Origin: Thermoanaerobacterium sp. PSU-2
GTDB taxonomy: Bacteria; Bacillota; Thermoanaerobacteria; Thermoanaerobacterales; Thermoanaerobacteraceae
Length of the DNA stretch: 64,000 nucleotides
NCBI RefSeq assembly: GCF_002102475.1
Contig: NZ_MSQD01000011.1
Location: 29,369 to 93,368 of the forward strand
Direction: 5' to 3'
The notes beneath the pieces are model-generated. The model did not search any database. It was given only the letters and a program-made list of their open reading frames with translations, and was not told the DNA's origin. The translations under genes were made by a program, and so were the position numbers. This document shows, piece by piece, positions 41,850 through 51,568 of the stretch (its first letter is position 1; every line of letters begins with the position of its first letter).

Positions 41850-44168
41850 TCATTGTTTATTCAACCCATCAACAACTTCATTAACCATTTTTTCAGTAAA
41901 AATTCCATTGCTTAAGATAGTCAAGGCTCTCAATGGCATATTTTTTAAAAACGCATTCATCATGTCTTTTTGAGATAAACTACTTATTTCTTGATTGTTT
42001 GTCTCTAACTGTTTTTTTAATATATTTAACATATCCTGTGTGTCGTTTGTGTCAGACTTTATTCTCTCTATTATGTTATAAATAATTTGTCTACCGTATT
42101 GATTTGTAATTACATCGTTTATTGTTGAATTCCTTGTATATTCTTTTTTTACTGATGTAGTTGATGTTATATGAATGACTGTTTTTAATAAAATATTTTT
42201 TGATGAGCTTCCTACTAAAATTTCAAAGTCTCCTGTTTCGACGTACCAGTCCTTTGAATCAACATCATAATATGCAAATGATCTTTTATCTAAATTGAAG
42301 ACAACTGTTTTTTCTTCTCCTGATTCAAGATATACTTTTTGGAACCCTTTTAGTTCTTTGTATGGGCGAGTAACACTGCTTTGTATGTCTCGAACATATA
42401 ATTGAATAATTTCTTTTCCAGCACGTTTTCCAGTATTTTTTACTTTTACTCTTACTTCTATTGTATCTTCATCTGTTATGTTATTTTTATCTGCAAAAAT
42501 GTCTGTGTATTCAAATGTTGTATAGCTTAAACCGTGTCCAAATGGAAATATTGGTTCTACATCTTTTGTGTCATAATACCTGTATCCTACAAATATTCCT
42601 TCGCCATAGTTTACTACGTTTTTTTCTCCTGGAAAGTTTAGATATGATGGATTGTCTTTAAGATCTCTTGGAAATGTTTCTGCGAGTTTTCCGCATGGAT
42701 TTTTTTCACCAAATAGTATTTCTGCAATTGCTCCTCCTGATGCTTGACCTCCTAAATATGATTCTAATATGCCTTTTACTTTATGAACCCATGGCATTTC
42801 TATTGGTGATCCATTGCAAAGCACGACAACAACATTTGGCTGAACCTCTGTAATAGCTTGTATTAATTTATTGTGGCTTTCTGGGATTCTCATGTGTTCT
42901 CTGTCATATCCTTCTGATTCATAGCTATCTGGCAATCCTGCAAATATTACGGCAACATCAGATTTTTTTGCTATATACGCTGCTTCTTCGATTAATTTAT
43001 TGTTTGTTTCGTCTTTTTCTAATTCATAACCTGGCGTATATTTTATTTCTACTGCATTTCCTGCAATTTTTGTTATTTCGTCGTATGGAATTTCTAATTT
43101 CGTTGGTACTATATGTGAACTTCCTCCACCTTGATATCTTGGTTTTACGGCAAGTTCTCCTATTATTGCAATTTTGCCTTGTTTTTTAAGTGGAAGTATT
43201 TCATCTTCGTTTTTTAATAGCACCATACATTCTGATGCGACTTGACGAGCTAATTGATGATGTTTTTCTGCATCATAGTTTTGGTTTTTCTTTTTGTTTT
43301 CGTATGCTTTGAATACTATATTTAAAATCCGTTCAACTGCTGTGTTTAAATACTCTTCTGATATTTGACCTTTTTTTACGGCTTCAACTATTTTTTTGTC
43401 TTCTTCACCTCCACTTCCTGGCATCTCTATATCTAATCCCGCTTTTAATGCTGCGACTCTATCGTTGACTGCTCCCCAATCTGATATGACTATTCCGTCA
43501 AACTTCCACTCGTTTCTAAGTATCTCATTTATCAGGTGCTCATTTTCTGTTGCGTATACTCCATTTACTTTGTTGTACGATGCCATAACTGTCCATGGTT
43601 GTGACTGCTTTATAGCTCCTTCAAATCCTGTTAAGTAAATTTCACGTAGTGCTCTTTCATTTACTTTTACATCTACAGTCATTCTATAGTCTTCTTGATT
43701 GTTGGCTGCGTAATGTTTTATAGATGTTCCAACGCCTTTTGATTGAACGCCTTTTATATAGTTTGCAGCTAATTCAGATATTAAATATGGATCTTCTGAC
43801 AGATATTCAAAGTTACGTCCACAGAGTGGAGATCGTTTTATATTGATTGCTGGTCCAAGCAATATTTGTACATCTTCTGCTATGCACTCTTCTCCAATGG
43901 CCTCACCAACTTTTTTGATTAAATCTCTATCCCAAGATGCTGCAAGAGCACTGCCAGACGGGAAACATGTTGCAGGCACACTATTATTGAGTCCAAGTTC
44001 ATCTGATTTGCTTGCTTTTCTCAAACCGTGTGGTCCATCAGTCATCGTTATTGATGGAATCCCTAATCTTTCTATTGGCTTAGTTTGCCAAAGATTTAAT
44101 CCTGAGCATAAGCTTGCTTTTTCTTCTAATGTCATCTCTGAAATGAGCTTTTTGATATTATGCTCCAT
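41850..44168 (-). CDS. GH3 beta-glycosidase
   Basis: The 772-residue enzyme has the GH3 TIM-barrel with substrate motif KHYAANNQE (151-159) and catalytic nucleophile Asp230 in [12 protein letters not shown], the alpha/beta sandwich domain ([14 protein letters not shown]), and a fibronectin III-like domain ([10 protein letters not shown] to [10 protein letters not shown]). About 90 further residues follow with no recognised domain. No signal peptide. Family members remove beta-linked glucose, xylose or similar from non-reducing ends. The ATG at 44168 is preferred over a TTG seven codons earlier. It is the last gene of the locus that carries the DUF5060 glycosidase and transporter, so a short imported oligosaccharide is the likely substrate. 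Confidence 0.9.
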   Translation of the reverse strand: MEHNIKKLISEMTLEEKASLCSGLNLWQTKPIERLGIPSITMTDGPHGLRKASKSDELGLNNSVPATCFPSGSALAASWDRDLIKKVGEAIGEECIAEDVQILLGPAINIKRSPLCGRNFEYLSEDPYLISELAANYIKGVQSKGVGTSIKHYAANNQEDYRMTVDVKVNERALREIYLTGFEGAIKQSQPWTVMASYNKVNGVYATENEHLINEILRNEWKFDGIVISDWGAVNDRVAALKAGLDIEMPGSGGEEDKKIVEAVKKGQISEEYLNTAVERILNIVFKAYENKKKNQNYDAEKHHQLARQVASECMVLLKNEDEILPLKKQGKIAIIGELAVKPRYQGGGSSHIVPTKLEIPYDEITKIAGNAVEIKYTPGYELEKDETNNKLIEEAAYIAKKSDVAVIFAGLPDSYESEGYDREHMRIPESHNKLIQAITEVQPNVVVVLCNGSPIEMPWVHKVKGILESYLGGQASGGAIAEILFGEKNPCGKLAETFPRDLKDNPSYLNFPGEKNVVNYGEGIFVGYRYYDTKDVEPIFPFGHGLSYTTFEYTDIFADKNNITDEDTIEVRVKVKNTGKRAGKEIIQLYVRDIQSSVTRPYKELKGFQKVYLESGEEKTVVFNLDKRSFAYYDVDSKDWYVETGDFEILVGSSSKNILLKTVIHITSTTSVKKEYTRNSTINDVITNQYGRQIIYNIIERIKSDTNDTQDMLNILKKQLETNNQEISSLSQKDMMNAFLKNMPLRALTILSNGIFTEKMVNEVVDGLNKQ

Positions 44169-44289
44169 ATTATCACATCTTCCTTCCAAAAATCTAATTT
44201 AAATTGTAATATTAAAATGATGGTTTTTAATTATAATGAATCTCATTAATTTAATATTTAGAGAAAGCACATATACATATTTTTAAGTA

Positions 44290-45759
44290 TCAACCTGCTT
44301 TTATCATTCTAACTGCAATATACTGTTTTCCCGGAAGATCTATGCGAAAATCTCCACTATATAATCCTGGCAATCTTTTTATTGTCATATTCCAAGTATC
44401 TATAATATCAACGTAATATTCTTTATCTTTTGGCATATTAAATGTTCTGAATGAAGGTTGATTAAAACCAAAATAAAATATGTAGTAATCTTCTCCAACT
44501 GATCCTACAGCGACATCCCAATAAGGATTAATTTCAGTTGTATTTTCTATAGGTTGAATATTTCCTGGAACTTCTTCAATTATTCTTTTTAAAAATCCAA
44601 TCCTATGATAGCTTGTTCCATGAAGTTCACCACCATGTGCCCACCATAATATATCTTTCGGATGCATATATGTTTCACCATGTCCAACATAACCTCCTCT
44701 CACAACTCCTTCCCATACTCTTCTTGTCATTTCTTCGCCAGTTATATTTCCCCACCCATGTTCTATATTACCTTCATATGCACACTCATCTATAACTATT
44801 GGTTTATTAAAATGTCTTCTCCACTCATCAGTGTTCTCTGATGTTTTGTATACATCTATACGTTGAATACTACAATGAGTAACCCATTGTTTATTAAAAT
44901 CATAAATTTTTTTCCAATTGTGGATCGACATTAAATGTCCATACAGATCATTTTCTTGTACTATTTTTGCTAATCTATCCCAATCTTCATGATTTTTCAT
45001 CTTAAGAAATTCCATCAAATCATATTCATTAGCCATTGACCACCAAATATTTCTAAAGGATGATAGCCTAGAAACAATATATTTGACATATCTATCATCA
45101 TTTTCAACACCCATCTTACTAAAACCCCATCTATCATAAGGATGAAAAAGAATTAGATCGCATTCTATGCCAATCTCCTGCAAATCAAGTATTCTCTTTT
45201 CCAAATGTCTGAAAAATTCCGGATTGTATTTAGAAAAATCAAAACCTTTGTCTAAAGAACCTTCAAACGGATATAATATGGGCTCATTGTGATTATAATC
45301 ATAATGTTTAGGAAAGACGCACATACGCAATTTATTAAATGGCGATCTTTTTAAGGTTTCCAATGTCTTCTCTTGAAGTTCTAATTGTTGGTGTATCCAT
45401 GCATAGCAGGTTGTCCCAAATGGATAGTATGGCGTACCATCTGAATATTCGAAATAAAACTTATCTTTTACTCTTACATGTCCATGATTTTTCTTTGAAG
45501 GTTCAACACATACAAAGCTGCCACTAAGCCCCCTTAAAGATGATACATTACTTTCAGTAATAAATGTCCACTCTCCTAAAATATTCGGCATAAATCTTAC
45601 TTTATATATTCCATCTCCATCATAAAAACCATTAACCTTTATCAAAATTTCTTCATGTTTAAAAATTGCCTCAAAATTTACATCAATATATGGGTTTCCA
45701 TTTCTTGGTCCTTCAAAACTTGCCTCAAATAAACCCCATTTTTCTACAAAATTGTTCAC
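44290..45759 (-). CDS. DUF5060/DUF4038 (apiosidase-like) glycoside hydrolase
   Basis: The 489-residue protein has an N-terminal DUF5060 beta-sandwich (about 1-90), a DUF4038 apiosidase-like (alpha/beta)8 domain starting FYFEYSDGTPYYPFGTTCYA (about 101-400), and a C-terminal beta domain (DUF5605-like). Clan-A catalytic glutamates are visible: Glu245 in WWSMANEYD as acid/base and Glu325 in IVIDECAYEG as nucleophile. Relatives in GH140 cleave apiosyl linkages in rhamnogalacturonan II. No signal peptide, so it acts on imported oligosaccharides. It follows two permease genes and precedes the GH3 gene. The start is a GTG with AAAGGTGG upstream. Confidence 0.83.
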   Translation of the reverse strand: MNNFVEKWGLFEASFEGPRNGNPYIDVNFEAIFKHEEILIKVNGFYDGDGIYKVRFMPNILGEWTFITESNVSSLRGLSGSFVCVEPSKKNHGHVRVKDKFYFEYSDGTPYYPFGTTCYAWIHQQLELQEKTLETLKRSPFNKLRMCVFPKHYDYNHNEPILYPFEGSLDKGFDFSKYNPEFFRHLEKRILDLQEIGIECDLILFHPYDRWGFSKMGVENDDRYVKYIVSRLSSFRNIWWSMANEYDLMEFLKMKNHEDWDRLAKIVQENDLYGHLMSIHNWKKIYDFNKQWVTHCSIQRIDVYKTSENTDEWRRHFNKPIVIDECAYEGNIEHGWGNITGEEMTRRVWEGVVRGGYVGHGETYMHPKDILWWAHGGELHGTSYHRIGFLKRIIEEVPGNIQPIENTTEINPYWDVAVGSVGEDYYIFYFGFNQPSFRTFNMPKDKEYYVDIIDTWNMTIKRLPGLYSGDFRIDLPGKQYIAVRMIKAG

Positions 45760-45811
45760 CAGTAAAAACCACCTTTCTTTAGCAAAGTGTATTTATAAAT
45801 TTAAGTAATAA

Positions 45812-46666
45812 TTATCCTTTTACAGCTCCTGCTGTCATTCCTTTTACCACTTGTTCCTGGAATAAAACATAAATAATTGTCACCGGAATAACCGCTAAAA
45901 CTAAACCTGCACTCATTAATCCATAATCAGTAGAATACTGACCTTGTAAAAAATATATACCTTGTGTTAATGTCATTAAAGTTTGATTTGAAATGAGCAC
46001 CTGAGCATATAAAAAATCATTCCAAGTATTGATAAATGCTAATGTCCCAATTGTAGCTATACCTGTCTTTGACATCGGCAATATAATGCTAAAAAATCTT
46101 CTAAATATACCCGCACCATCAATTGTCGCTGCTTCTTCTATTTCTTTGGGAATACCTTTCATAAAACCTACTAATATAAAAATGCTTAGTGAAAGACCTG
46201 CAGCAGAATATACAATGGCAAGGCCTGTTCTAGTATTTAACAAACCAAATTTTCTTAGTATAATAAATGTAGGTATAAGCATTGCATGTATTGGAACCAT
46301 TATCCCAAGTGTAAAATAAGTATAAAGAAATTTATTCGGTCTTACCATTGCCAATATATATGAAGACATAGAGGCAAGTACAATTATTACTGCAACTGAT
46401 GAAAAAGCTATAATAATACTGTTAAAATAATAAGTACCTATATTTGCAGTATACCATGCTTGTATAAAGTTAGTAAAATTAAATGTCTTAGGCAGAGAAA
46501 ATGGCGAAGAATAAATTTGAGTATTATCTTTAAAAGCATTTATAACCATCCAAACAAAAGGAAATAATGACATCATGGCAAATGATATAACAACAAAATA
46601 TTTTACGATGTTAAAAATTATATTTTTTGTATTCGTTTCTATATTGTTTAAAACAGAATTTTTCAT
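45812..46666 (-). CDS. Carbohydrate ABC transporter permease (MalG type)
   Basis: The 284-residue protein has six predicted helices, the EAA motif EEAATIDGAGIFRRFFSIIL near residue 190, and the C-terminal end VVKGMTAGAVKG characteristic of this permease class. ATG at 46666 has AAGAGGTG upstream; an upstream ATG seven codons earlier overlaps the preceding gene. It works with the preceding permease and the lipoprotein. No ATPase gene is nearby, so a shared MsmK/UgpC-type ATPase is probable. Confidence 0.92.
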   Translation of the reverse strand: MKNSVLNNIETNTKNIIFNIVKYFVVISFAMMSLFPFVWMVINAFKDNTQIYSSPFSLPKTFNFTNFIQAWYTANIGTYYFNSIIIAFSSVAVIIVLASMSSYILAMVRPNKFLYTYFTLGIMVPIHAMLIPTFIILRKFGLLNTRTGLAIVYSAAGLSLSIFILVGFMKGIPKEIEEAATIDGAGIFRRFFSIILPMSKTGIATIGTLAFINTWNDFLYAQVLISNQTLMTLTQGIYFLQGQYSTDYGLMSAGLVLAVIPVTIIYVLFQEQVVKGMTAGAVKG

Positions 46667-46679
46667 GCTTTCACCTCTT

Positions 46680-47552
46680 TTATTCATATATATCTCTTGA
46701 AGCTATTTTCTGAAATATTACTGTAAAAATCAGCGATGTAGCTAAAATAACAATTGCAGTTGCACTGCCTATACCAAATTTAGTGTTTATGAATGCAGAT
46801 TTGAACATGTATACTCCTAAATATGACGAACTTACTCCTGGCCCACCCTGAGTCATTATCCATGAATAATCAAAAGATTTTAAAGAACCTGTAAAGCATA
46901 AGATAATAGATATTTTTATTACATCCCATAACATAGGAATTACTATCCTAAAGAAAATTGTTATCGATGACGCCCCATCTATTTCAGCACTTTCAAAAAT
47001 TTCTTCAGGAATATTTTGAATGGCTGCTATAAATATAATTATATACAAGCCAATAAATTGCCATACTTGTGGTGTCATTACAGCATATAACACAACTTTT
47101 GGGTCAGATAGCCATGCTTTTTGAAAACTTTGCAATCCAATGTCTTTGAGTAGACTATTTAAAGCGCCAATTTGACCATTAAATATCAAACTAAACATTA
47201 ATCCTATTGCAATAGGTGCAATTACAACTGGAAGAAAATATATAGCCCTGAAAGTTTTATAAAATTTAATTCCCCTACTTAGCAAAAATGATATGACTAA
47301 TCCTATAGGTATTTGTAACAAAATTGATATAAGTGTGACTATTATTGTATTTTTAAAAGAAATCAAAAAATCAGTATCTTTGAAAATATTTAAAAAATTG
47401 CTGATCCCAATAAATGTTTGTTTTCCAATGCCATCCCAGTCAGTCATACCATAATATATAGAAAATACTATTGGAACAATAATAAGTAATGTATAAATTG
47501 CTAAAGTTGGCAAAATAAATACTGAAATATTTGCATTAGATTCTTTTTTCAT
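46680..47552 (-). CDS. Carbohydrate ABC transporter permease (MalF type)
   Basis: The 290-residue membrane protein has six predicted helices and the EAA-type loop FESAEIDGASSITIFFRIVI. TQGGPGVSSSYLGVYMFKSA near residue 230 is the permease segment that contacts the binding protein in this family. It lies after a stable hairpin downstream of the lipoprotein gene. AAGGAAG precedes its ATG at longer-than-usual spacing. Confidence 0.92.
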   Translation of the reverse strand: MKKESNANISVFILPTLAIYTLLIIVPIVFSIYYGMTDWDGIGKQTFIGISNFLNIFKDTDFLISFKNTIIVTLISILLQIPIGLVISFLLSRGIKFYKTFRAIYFLPVVIAPIAIGLMFSLIFNGQIGALNSLLKDIGLQSFQKAWLSDPKVVLYAVMTPQVWQFIGLYIIIFIAAIQNIPEEIFESAEIDGASSITIFFRIVIPMLWDVIKISIILCFTGSLKSFDYSWIMTQGGPGVSSSYLGVYMFKSAFINTKFGIGSATAIVILATSLIFTVIFQKIASRDIYE

Positions 47553-47585
47553 GTTATGATTTCACTTCCTTTAAAAATAATTTTT

Positions 47586-47618
47586 ATCAGCAGGAGAAAT
47601 TCATTTTCTCCTGCTGAT
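47586..47618 (-). promoter_or_regulatory. Intergenic hairpin between binding-protein and permease genes
   Basis: A perfect 14-base stem (ATCAGCAGGAGAAA with its complement) and a 5-base loop lie directly after the lipoprotein stop codon. On the minus strand AAAAATTATTTTT follows, so it may partly terminate. It mirrors the hairpin at 18518-18549. Confidence 0.7.
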
Positions 47619-47623
47619 TTAAG

Positions 47624-48964
47624 TTACTTGCTAGCTTTAGCACTGTCTAAAGCTTTTTGAACCTTATCAACAAAACCTTGTGGCGAAATCGCACCTGCCC
47701 ATAAACTATCCAACGTATTTTGGAAAACTGTAAATGAATTATCATCTGGGAATGTATTAAAATGAGAAGGCACTTTTTCCAATTTATCAGCACGGTCAAG
47801 AGCATCTTTTAACAGCGTAGGATATACACTTCTATCCATATTAGGAATATTCTTTGCCGGAACCATTCCTCCTTTAGCTAATTCTTTGAACATTTCATCA
47901 GACGTCAAAAAGTCGACTAATTCTACAATTGCCTTTTGCTTTTTTGGATCATGAAATGAATCGTTGTTAATAACAAGGCCAAATACTGCACTTGAACTAA
48001 CAAAAGTAGATGGATCCTTTGTAGCGCCATCTATTTTTGGCATGTCTATTATTACAGAATTAGCTGCAATTTCTGGTTTTATAAGACCCATCGTCCATGG
48101 ATATAGATAGGTCATAGCAGCTTTTTCACTGTTGTATAACTCTGCCGACGGAGTCCAATCACCATTTGCTACAGTATCTTTCGGAAAAACACCTGCTTTA
48201 CGTTGCTCATCTATAATTTGAGCTACTTTCAAAGCATTAGCTGTATTAAATTTATAGCTTGAAGTCAAATCCTCGATTTCTTGTGTTCCATTTGGAAGTT
48301 GATTATATAGCTCACTAAAATAGAAATGTGAAGGGTTTCCTCCCTTGCTACCAACTGCTAACGGCACAATTCCATGCTGATTAAAAACTTTTGCTACATT
48401 AAGAAGATCTTGTTCAGTTTTAGGATATTGCAAATTATATTCTGCGAACAATTTTTTGTTTGCAACTAATGCAGAAACATACCCCTCAGTCGGAATACCA
48501 TACGGAACACCGTTATAAGTATAAAAAGCCCAAGCTCCATCGCTAAAGTCTGATTTTTTTAATGATTTGCTTACTTTTAAATATTCATCAATATTTAAAA
48601 CTTTTTTATCAACAACTAATGGTTTTAAAATTGAACCACCCCAATAAGTAAAAACATCAGGCAAATTATTAGCAGCCAACTCAACTTTTATTTTATTCCT
48701 TAGCTCATCACCCGCCGCAGTTTCTTGAACAAGATTTATTTCTGGATGTTCAGCCATAAATTTTTTTAATTCCGCTTGAAAATAAGCTGCTTTTGAATCT
48801 GAACCTGTATAAGTATCAGCTAATTTAATCGTAATTTTTTCACTGCTACTGCTACTTTTTGAATTATTATTTGTTGATGTCTTATTACCGCATGCTGAAA
48901 AAGAAAATACAATTGTCATTATTAATGCTAATGTCAAAAACTTAATACCAACTGCCTTTCTCAC
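47624..48964 (-). CDS. Extracellular sugar-binding lipoprotein (SBP family 1)
   Basis: The 446-residue protein starts at a GTG with AGGAGG eight bases upstream. A lipoprotein signal peptide ends SFSAC with Cys25 lipidated, then a Ser/Asn linker, then the mature family 1 binding domain (ITIKLADTYTGSDSKAAYFQ). It would capture an oligosaccharide for the two permeases that follow. Being between the FGGY kinase and the DUF5060 glycosidase, its ligand is probably the substrate of those enzymes, perhaps an apiose-containing oligosaccharide. Confidence 0.93.
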   Translation of the reverse strand: MRKAVGIKFLTLALIMTIVFSFSACGNKTSTNNNSKSSSSSEKITIKLADTYTGSDSKAAYFQAELKKFMAEHPEINLVQETAAGDELRNKIKVELAANNLPDVFTYWGGSILKPLVVDKKVLNIDEYLKVSKSLKKSDFSDGAWAFYTYNGVPYGIPTEGYVSALVANKKLFAEYNLQYPKTEQDLLNVAKVFNQHGIVPLAVGSKGGNPSHFYFSELYNQLPNGTQEIEDLTSSYKFNTANALKVAQIIDEQRKAGVFPKDTVANGDWTPSAELYNSEKAAMTYLYPWTMGLIKPEIAANSVIIDMPKIDGATKDPSTFVSSSAVFGLVINNDSFHDPKKQKAIVELVDFLTSDEMFKELAKGGMVPAKNIPNMDRSVYPTLLKDALDRADKLEKVPSHFNTFPDDNSFTVFQNTLDSLWAGAISPQGFVDKVQKALDSAKASK

Positions 48965-48998
48965 ACAAATCTCCTCCTTAAATTATTTTAAATTATTT

Positions 48999-49083
48999 GC
49001 GAAACATCGTAAACTATTTTGTTTCGCATATATTTCTAAGGTACACCCACATTTAATCGAATTATATAAGGTTTAATCGTGGG
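48999..49083. promoter_or_regulatory. Two inverted repeats before the binding-protein gene, candidate operators
   Basis: GCGAAACA...TGTTTCGC (48999-49006 with 49020-49027) and CCCAC...GTGGG (49046-49050 with 49079-49083), the latter with two TTTAATCG copies inside, lie in the 168-base gap between the kinase gene and the lipoprotein gene. No T-run follows either on the minus strand. CCACATTTAA also occurs in the leader of the isomerase gene (53969-53978). Operators for the local LacI regulator are the likely reading; a promoter is not clear. Confidence 0.4.
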
Positions 49084-49132
49084 TTTCCCTTATGAAAACA
49101 AATTTTAGACAGTGAAGTTGACTTACAAAATC

Positions 49133-50623
49133 TCATGTCAATATCATTTTTACGGCGTTTTTCCAACCGCTATAAAGCCTATCCATTTCTTCTTTTACAT
49201 TTAAATTGGGTGAATAAACATATTCATTTCCTCTTAGCTTTATAATTTCATCCTTACTATCCCATAACTTAATGCCAAGTCCAGCCATATATGCAGAACC
49301 TAATGCTGATAAATCTTCATTTTCTGTTTTAATAACTTTTATACCCAGCAAATCCGCTTGAAATTGCATTAAAAATTTATTATTGGTTGCCCCTCCATCA
49401 ACTCTTAATTCTTTTGGAGCTATTCCAGATTCTTCTTTCATTACATCAATAGCATCTTTAATTTGATATGCTATCGATTCTAATGCAACTCTAATTATAT
49501 GTTCTTTTTTTACACCTCTGGTCATGCCAACTATGGCTGCTTTTGCATCCATATTCCAATATGGAATACCAAGTCCTGAAAATGCAGGAATTAAGTAAAC
49601 GCCTTCATTACTTTTTAAATTAGAAATTAATTCTTCTAGTTCATCATAGTCTTTAAAAATCTCCAAATTATCTTTTAGCCATTTAAGAGTATCTCCTGTA
49701 CTATTGACAATACCTTCAAGCACGTATTCTACACTCTTGTCTATTCCCCAAGCAATAGATGTTACCAACCCCCTTTCCGCATCTATGAAATTTTGACCTA
49801 CATTCATCATGATTGAAGATCCAGTGCCGTATGTAGCTTTTATCATACCTGCTTCAAAACAATTTTGTCCAAAAAGGGCTCCTTGAGAGTCACCAATTAT
49901 TCCTGTTATTGGCACTTCCCCATTGAGTATTCCATCACAATTTGTATAACCAAATACATCATTCGATGATATTACTTTAGGTAACATATTTAAAGGTATA
50001 TCAAAAATTTTTAATAGTTCTTCATCCCATTTAAGAGTTCTTATATTAAAAAGTAGCGTCCTGCTAGCATTTGTATAATCAGTTGCGTGTACTTTTCCAT
50101 TTGTAAAATTCCACAAAAGCCAGGAATCTATTGTACCAAGCAACAATTTACCTTTGTTTGCCTTTTCCCTAGCTCCTTCAACATTATCCAATATCCACTT
50201 CACTTTTGTAGCTGAAAAATAGGGGTTTAAAAGCAATCCCGTTTTATTTTTTATTGATTTTTCAACACCTTGTTCTTTGAGTCGCATACACACATCAGAA
50301 GTTCTTCTACACTGCCATACTATAGCATTATAAATAGGTTTTCCCGTTTCTTTGTCCCATACAACAACTGTTTCTCTTTGATTTGTAATAGATATCGCTT
50401 TTATATAAGACGTTGGAAAGTTTAATTTATTTATTACATCTTTTATTACTGCCTTTACATTGTTATATATTTCTAACGGATCTTGTTCTACCCACCCTGG
50501 ATTAGGATAATACTGCTTATGTTCTTTATTGCTTTTTGCAATTACTTTGCCATATTTATCAACAACCATGGCTTTTGTCCCCGATGTGCTTTGATCTATA
50601 GCAATAATACAACTATCAGTCAT
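49133..50623 (-). CDS. FGGY-family kinase (GlpK-like)
   Basis: The 496-residue kinase looks like the glycerol-kinase branch of FGGY: IIAIDQSTSGTKAMVVDKYG at the start, SITNQRETVVVWDKETGKP near residue 75, YGTGSSIMMNVG and ELRVDGGATNNKFLMQFQAD. The N-terminal DQSTSGTK differs from the usual DQGTTSSR of glycerol kinases, so another substrate is likely. No glpF or glpD is nearby. In the operon with an aldose isomerase and a split transketolase, phosphorylation of a ketose such as D-apulose is the best-fitting reading. The ATG at 50623 has AGGAAG eight bases upstream. Confidence 0.8.
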   Translation of the reverse strand: MTDSCIIAIDQSTSGTKAMVVDKYGKVIAKSNKEHKQYYPNPGWVEQDPLEIYNNVKAVIKDVINKLNFPTSYIKAISITNQRETVVVWDKETGKPIYNAIVWQCRRTSDVCMRLKEQGVEKSIKNKTGLLLNPYFSATKVKWILDNVEGAREKANKGKLLLGTIDSWLLWNFTNGKVHATDYTNASRTLLFNIRTLKWDEELLKIFDIPLNMLPKVISSNDVFGYTNCDGILNGEVPITGIIGDSQGALFGQNCFEAGMIKATYGTGSSIMMNVGQNFIDAERGLVTSIAWGIDKSVEYVLEGIVNSTGDTLKWLKDNLEIFKDYDELEELISNLKSNEGVYLIPAFSGLGIPYWNMDAKAAIVGMTRGVKKEHIIRVALESIAYQIKDAIDVMKEESGIAPKELRVDGGATNNKFLMQFQADLLGIKVIKTENEDLSALGSAYMAGLGIKLWDSKDEIIKLRGNEYVYSPNLNVKEEMDRLYSGWKNAVKMILT

Positions 50624-50635
50624 ACGTATCACTTC

Positions 50636-51568
50636 CTATTTAAGTAATGACATTGAAACATCGTATAAATTTGATACTGATAAACCATAATAGTCAAAAA
50701 TTTGTTTGCTATTCCCTGCTATGGCTGGTTCATCTGGTATGCCTAATATCTTCATTGGCACTGGTTTATTTTGTACCACTACTTCAGCTACAGCAGCACC
50801 TAAACCACCAAATATGCTATGTTCCTCTATTGTGATAATGCGACCAGTTTCATGTGCTGCTTTTACAATAGCTTCTTCATCAAGTGGTTTAATAGTATGC
50901 ATGTTTAAAACCCGACAACCTATACCTTCTTCTCTTAATTTGTCAGATGCATCAACTGCTATTTTTACTGTTTCTCCTGTTGCAATTATCGTTATGTCAT
51001 TCCCCTGTCTCATAACAACTGCTTTCCCGATTTCATAATCATAATCTAAATCACTGTAAACATCTTCTACTGGGTTTCTGCCTACCCTTACATAAACAGG
51101 TCCTTCATAATCTAATAAGCTTGACATCATTTTCTCAGTTTCATACCTATCAGCAGGTATAATGATATTAATATCTGGTATAGCTCTCATCACAGCTATA
51201 TCCTGTAAAGAATGATGTGACATACCCAATGCTCCATAACTAACTCCACCACTTACACCTATAATCTTTACATTCATTCGTGAATAAGCCACATCAAGTT
51301 TTACCTGCTCTATACTTCTCATTGTCAAAAAACATGCAGGCGAAGTTATAAATGGTTTCTTACCTACTGATGCTAATCCTGCAGCTATACCTACCAAATT
51401 CTGCTCCGCAATTCCTACTTCTACAAACTGTCTTGGATATTTTTCAGCAAAGCTCGATGTAGATGAAGACCCTCTCGAATCACTTGATAATACAACAATA
51501 TCCTTATCTACTTCAGCTTCTTTTAATAATACATTGCTAATAACTTCTTTATTTGATATTTTGTTCAT
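50636..51568 (-). CDS. Split transketolase, C-terminal subunit
   Basis: The 310-residue protein corresponds to the pyrimidine-binding and C-terminal domains of transketolase. The TPP-activating glutamate lies in FVEVGIAEQNLVGIAAGLAS and further family segments are GALGMSHHSLQDIAVMRA and GPVYVRVGRNP. It overlaps the N-terminal subunit gene by 20 bases. The two together make one active enzyme that moves two-carbon ketol groups. Split transketolases in sugar operons are often dedicated to an unusual ketose phosphate rather than the pentose-phosphate pathway. Confidence 0.9.
   Translation of the reverse strand: MNKISNKEVISNVLLKEAEVDKDIVVLSSDSRGSSSTSSFAEKYPRQFVEVGIAEQNLVGIAAGLASVGKKPFITSPACFLTMRSIEQVKLDVAYSRMNVKIIGVSGGVSYGALGMSHHSLQDIAVMRAIPDINIIIPADRYETEKMMSSLLDYEGPVYVRVGRNPVEDVYSDLDYDYEIGKAVVMRQGNDITIIATGETVKIAVDASDKLREEGIGCRVLNMHTIKPLDEEAIVKAAHETGRIITIEEHSIFGGLGAAVAEVVVQNKPVPMKILGIPDEPAIAGNSKQIFDYYGLSVSNLYDVSMSLLK

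Noticed and set aside
41850..42140. The last 90 residues of the GH3 enzyme as a separate broken gene joined by frameshift
   Set aside because: The frame is continuous and codon use is the same; it is more simply a C-terminal extension with no known domain.
43900..44168. Long open frames on the plus strand opposite the GH3, isomerase, transketolase and other genes
   Set aside because: They are mirror frames of well-recognised genes, lack ribosome binding sites and have no family resemblance.
49133..50623. The FGGY kinase as an ordinary glycerol kinase
   Set aside because: The N-terminal motif differs from glycerol kinases and no glycerol genes are nearby, while it lies between a split transketolase and a sugar importer.
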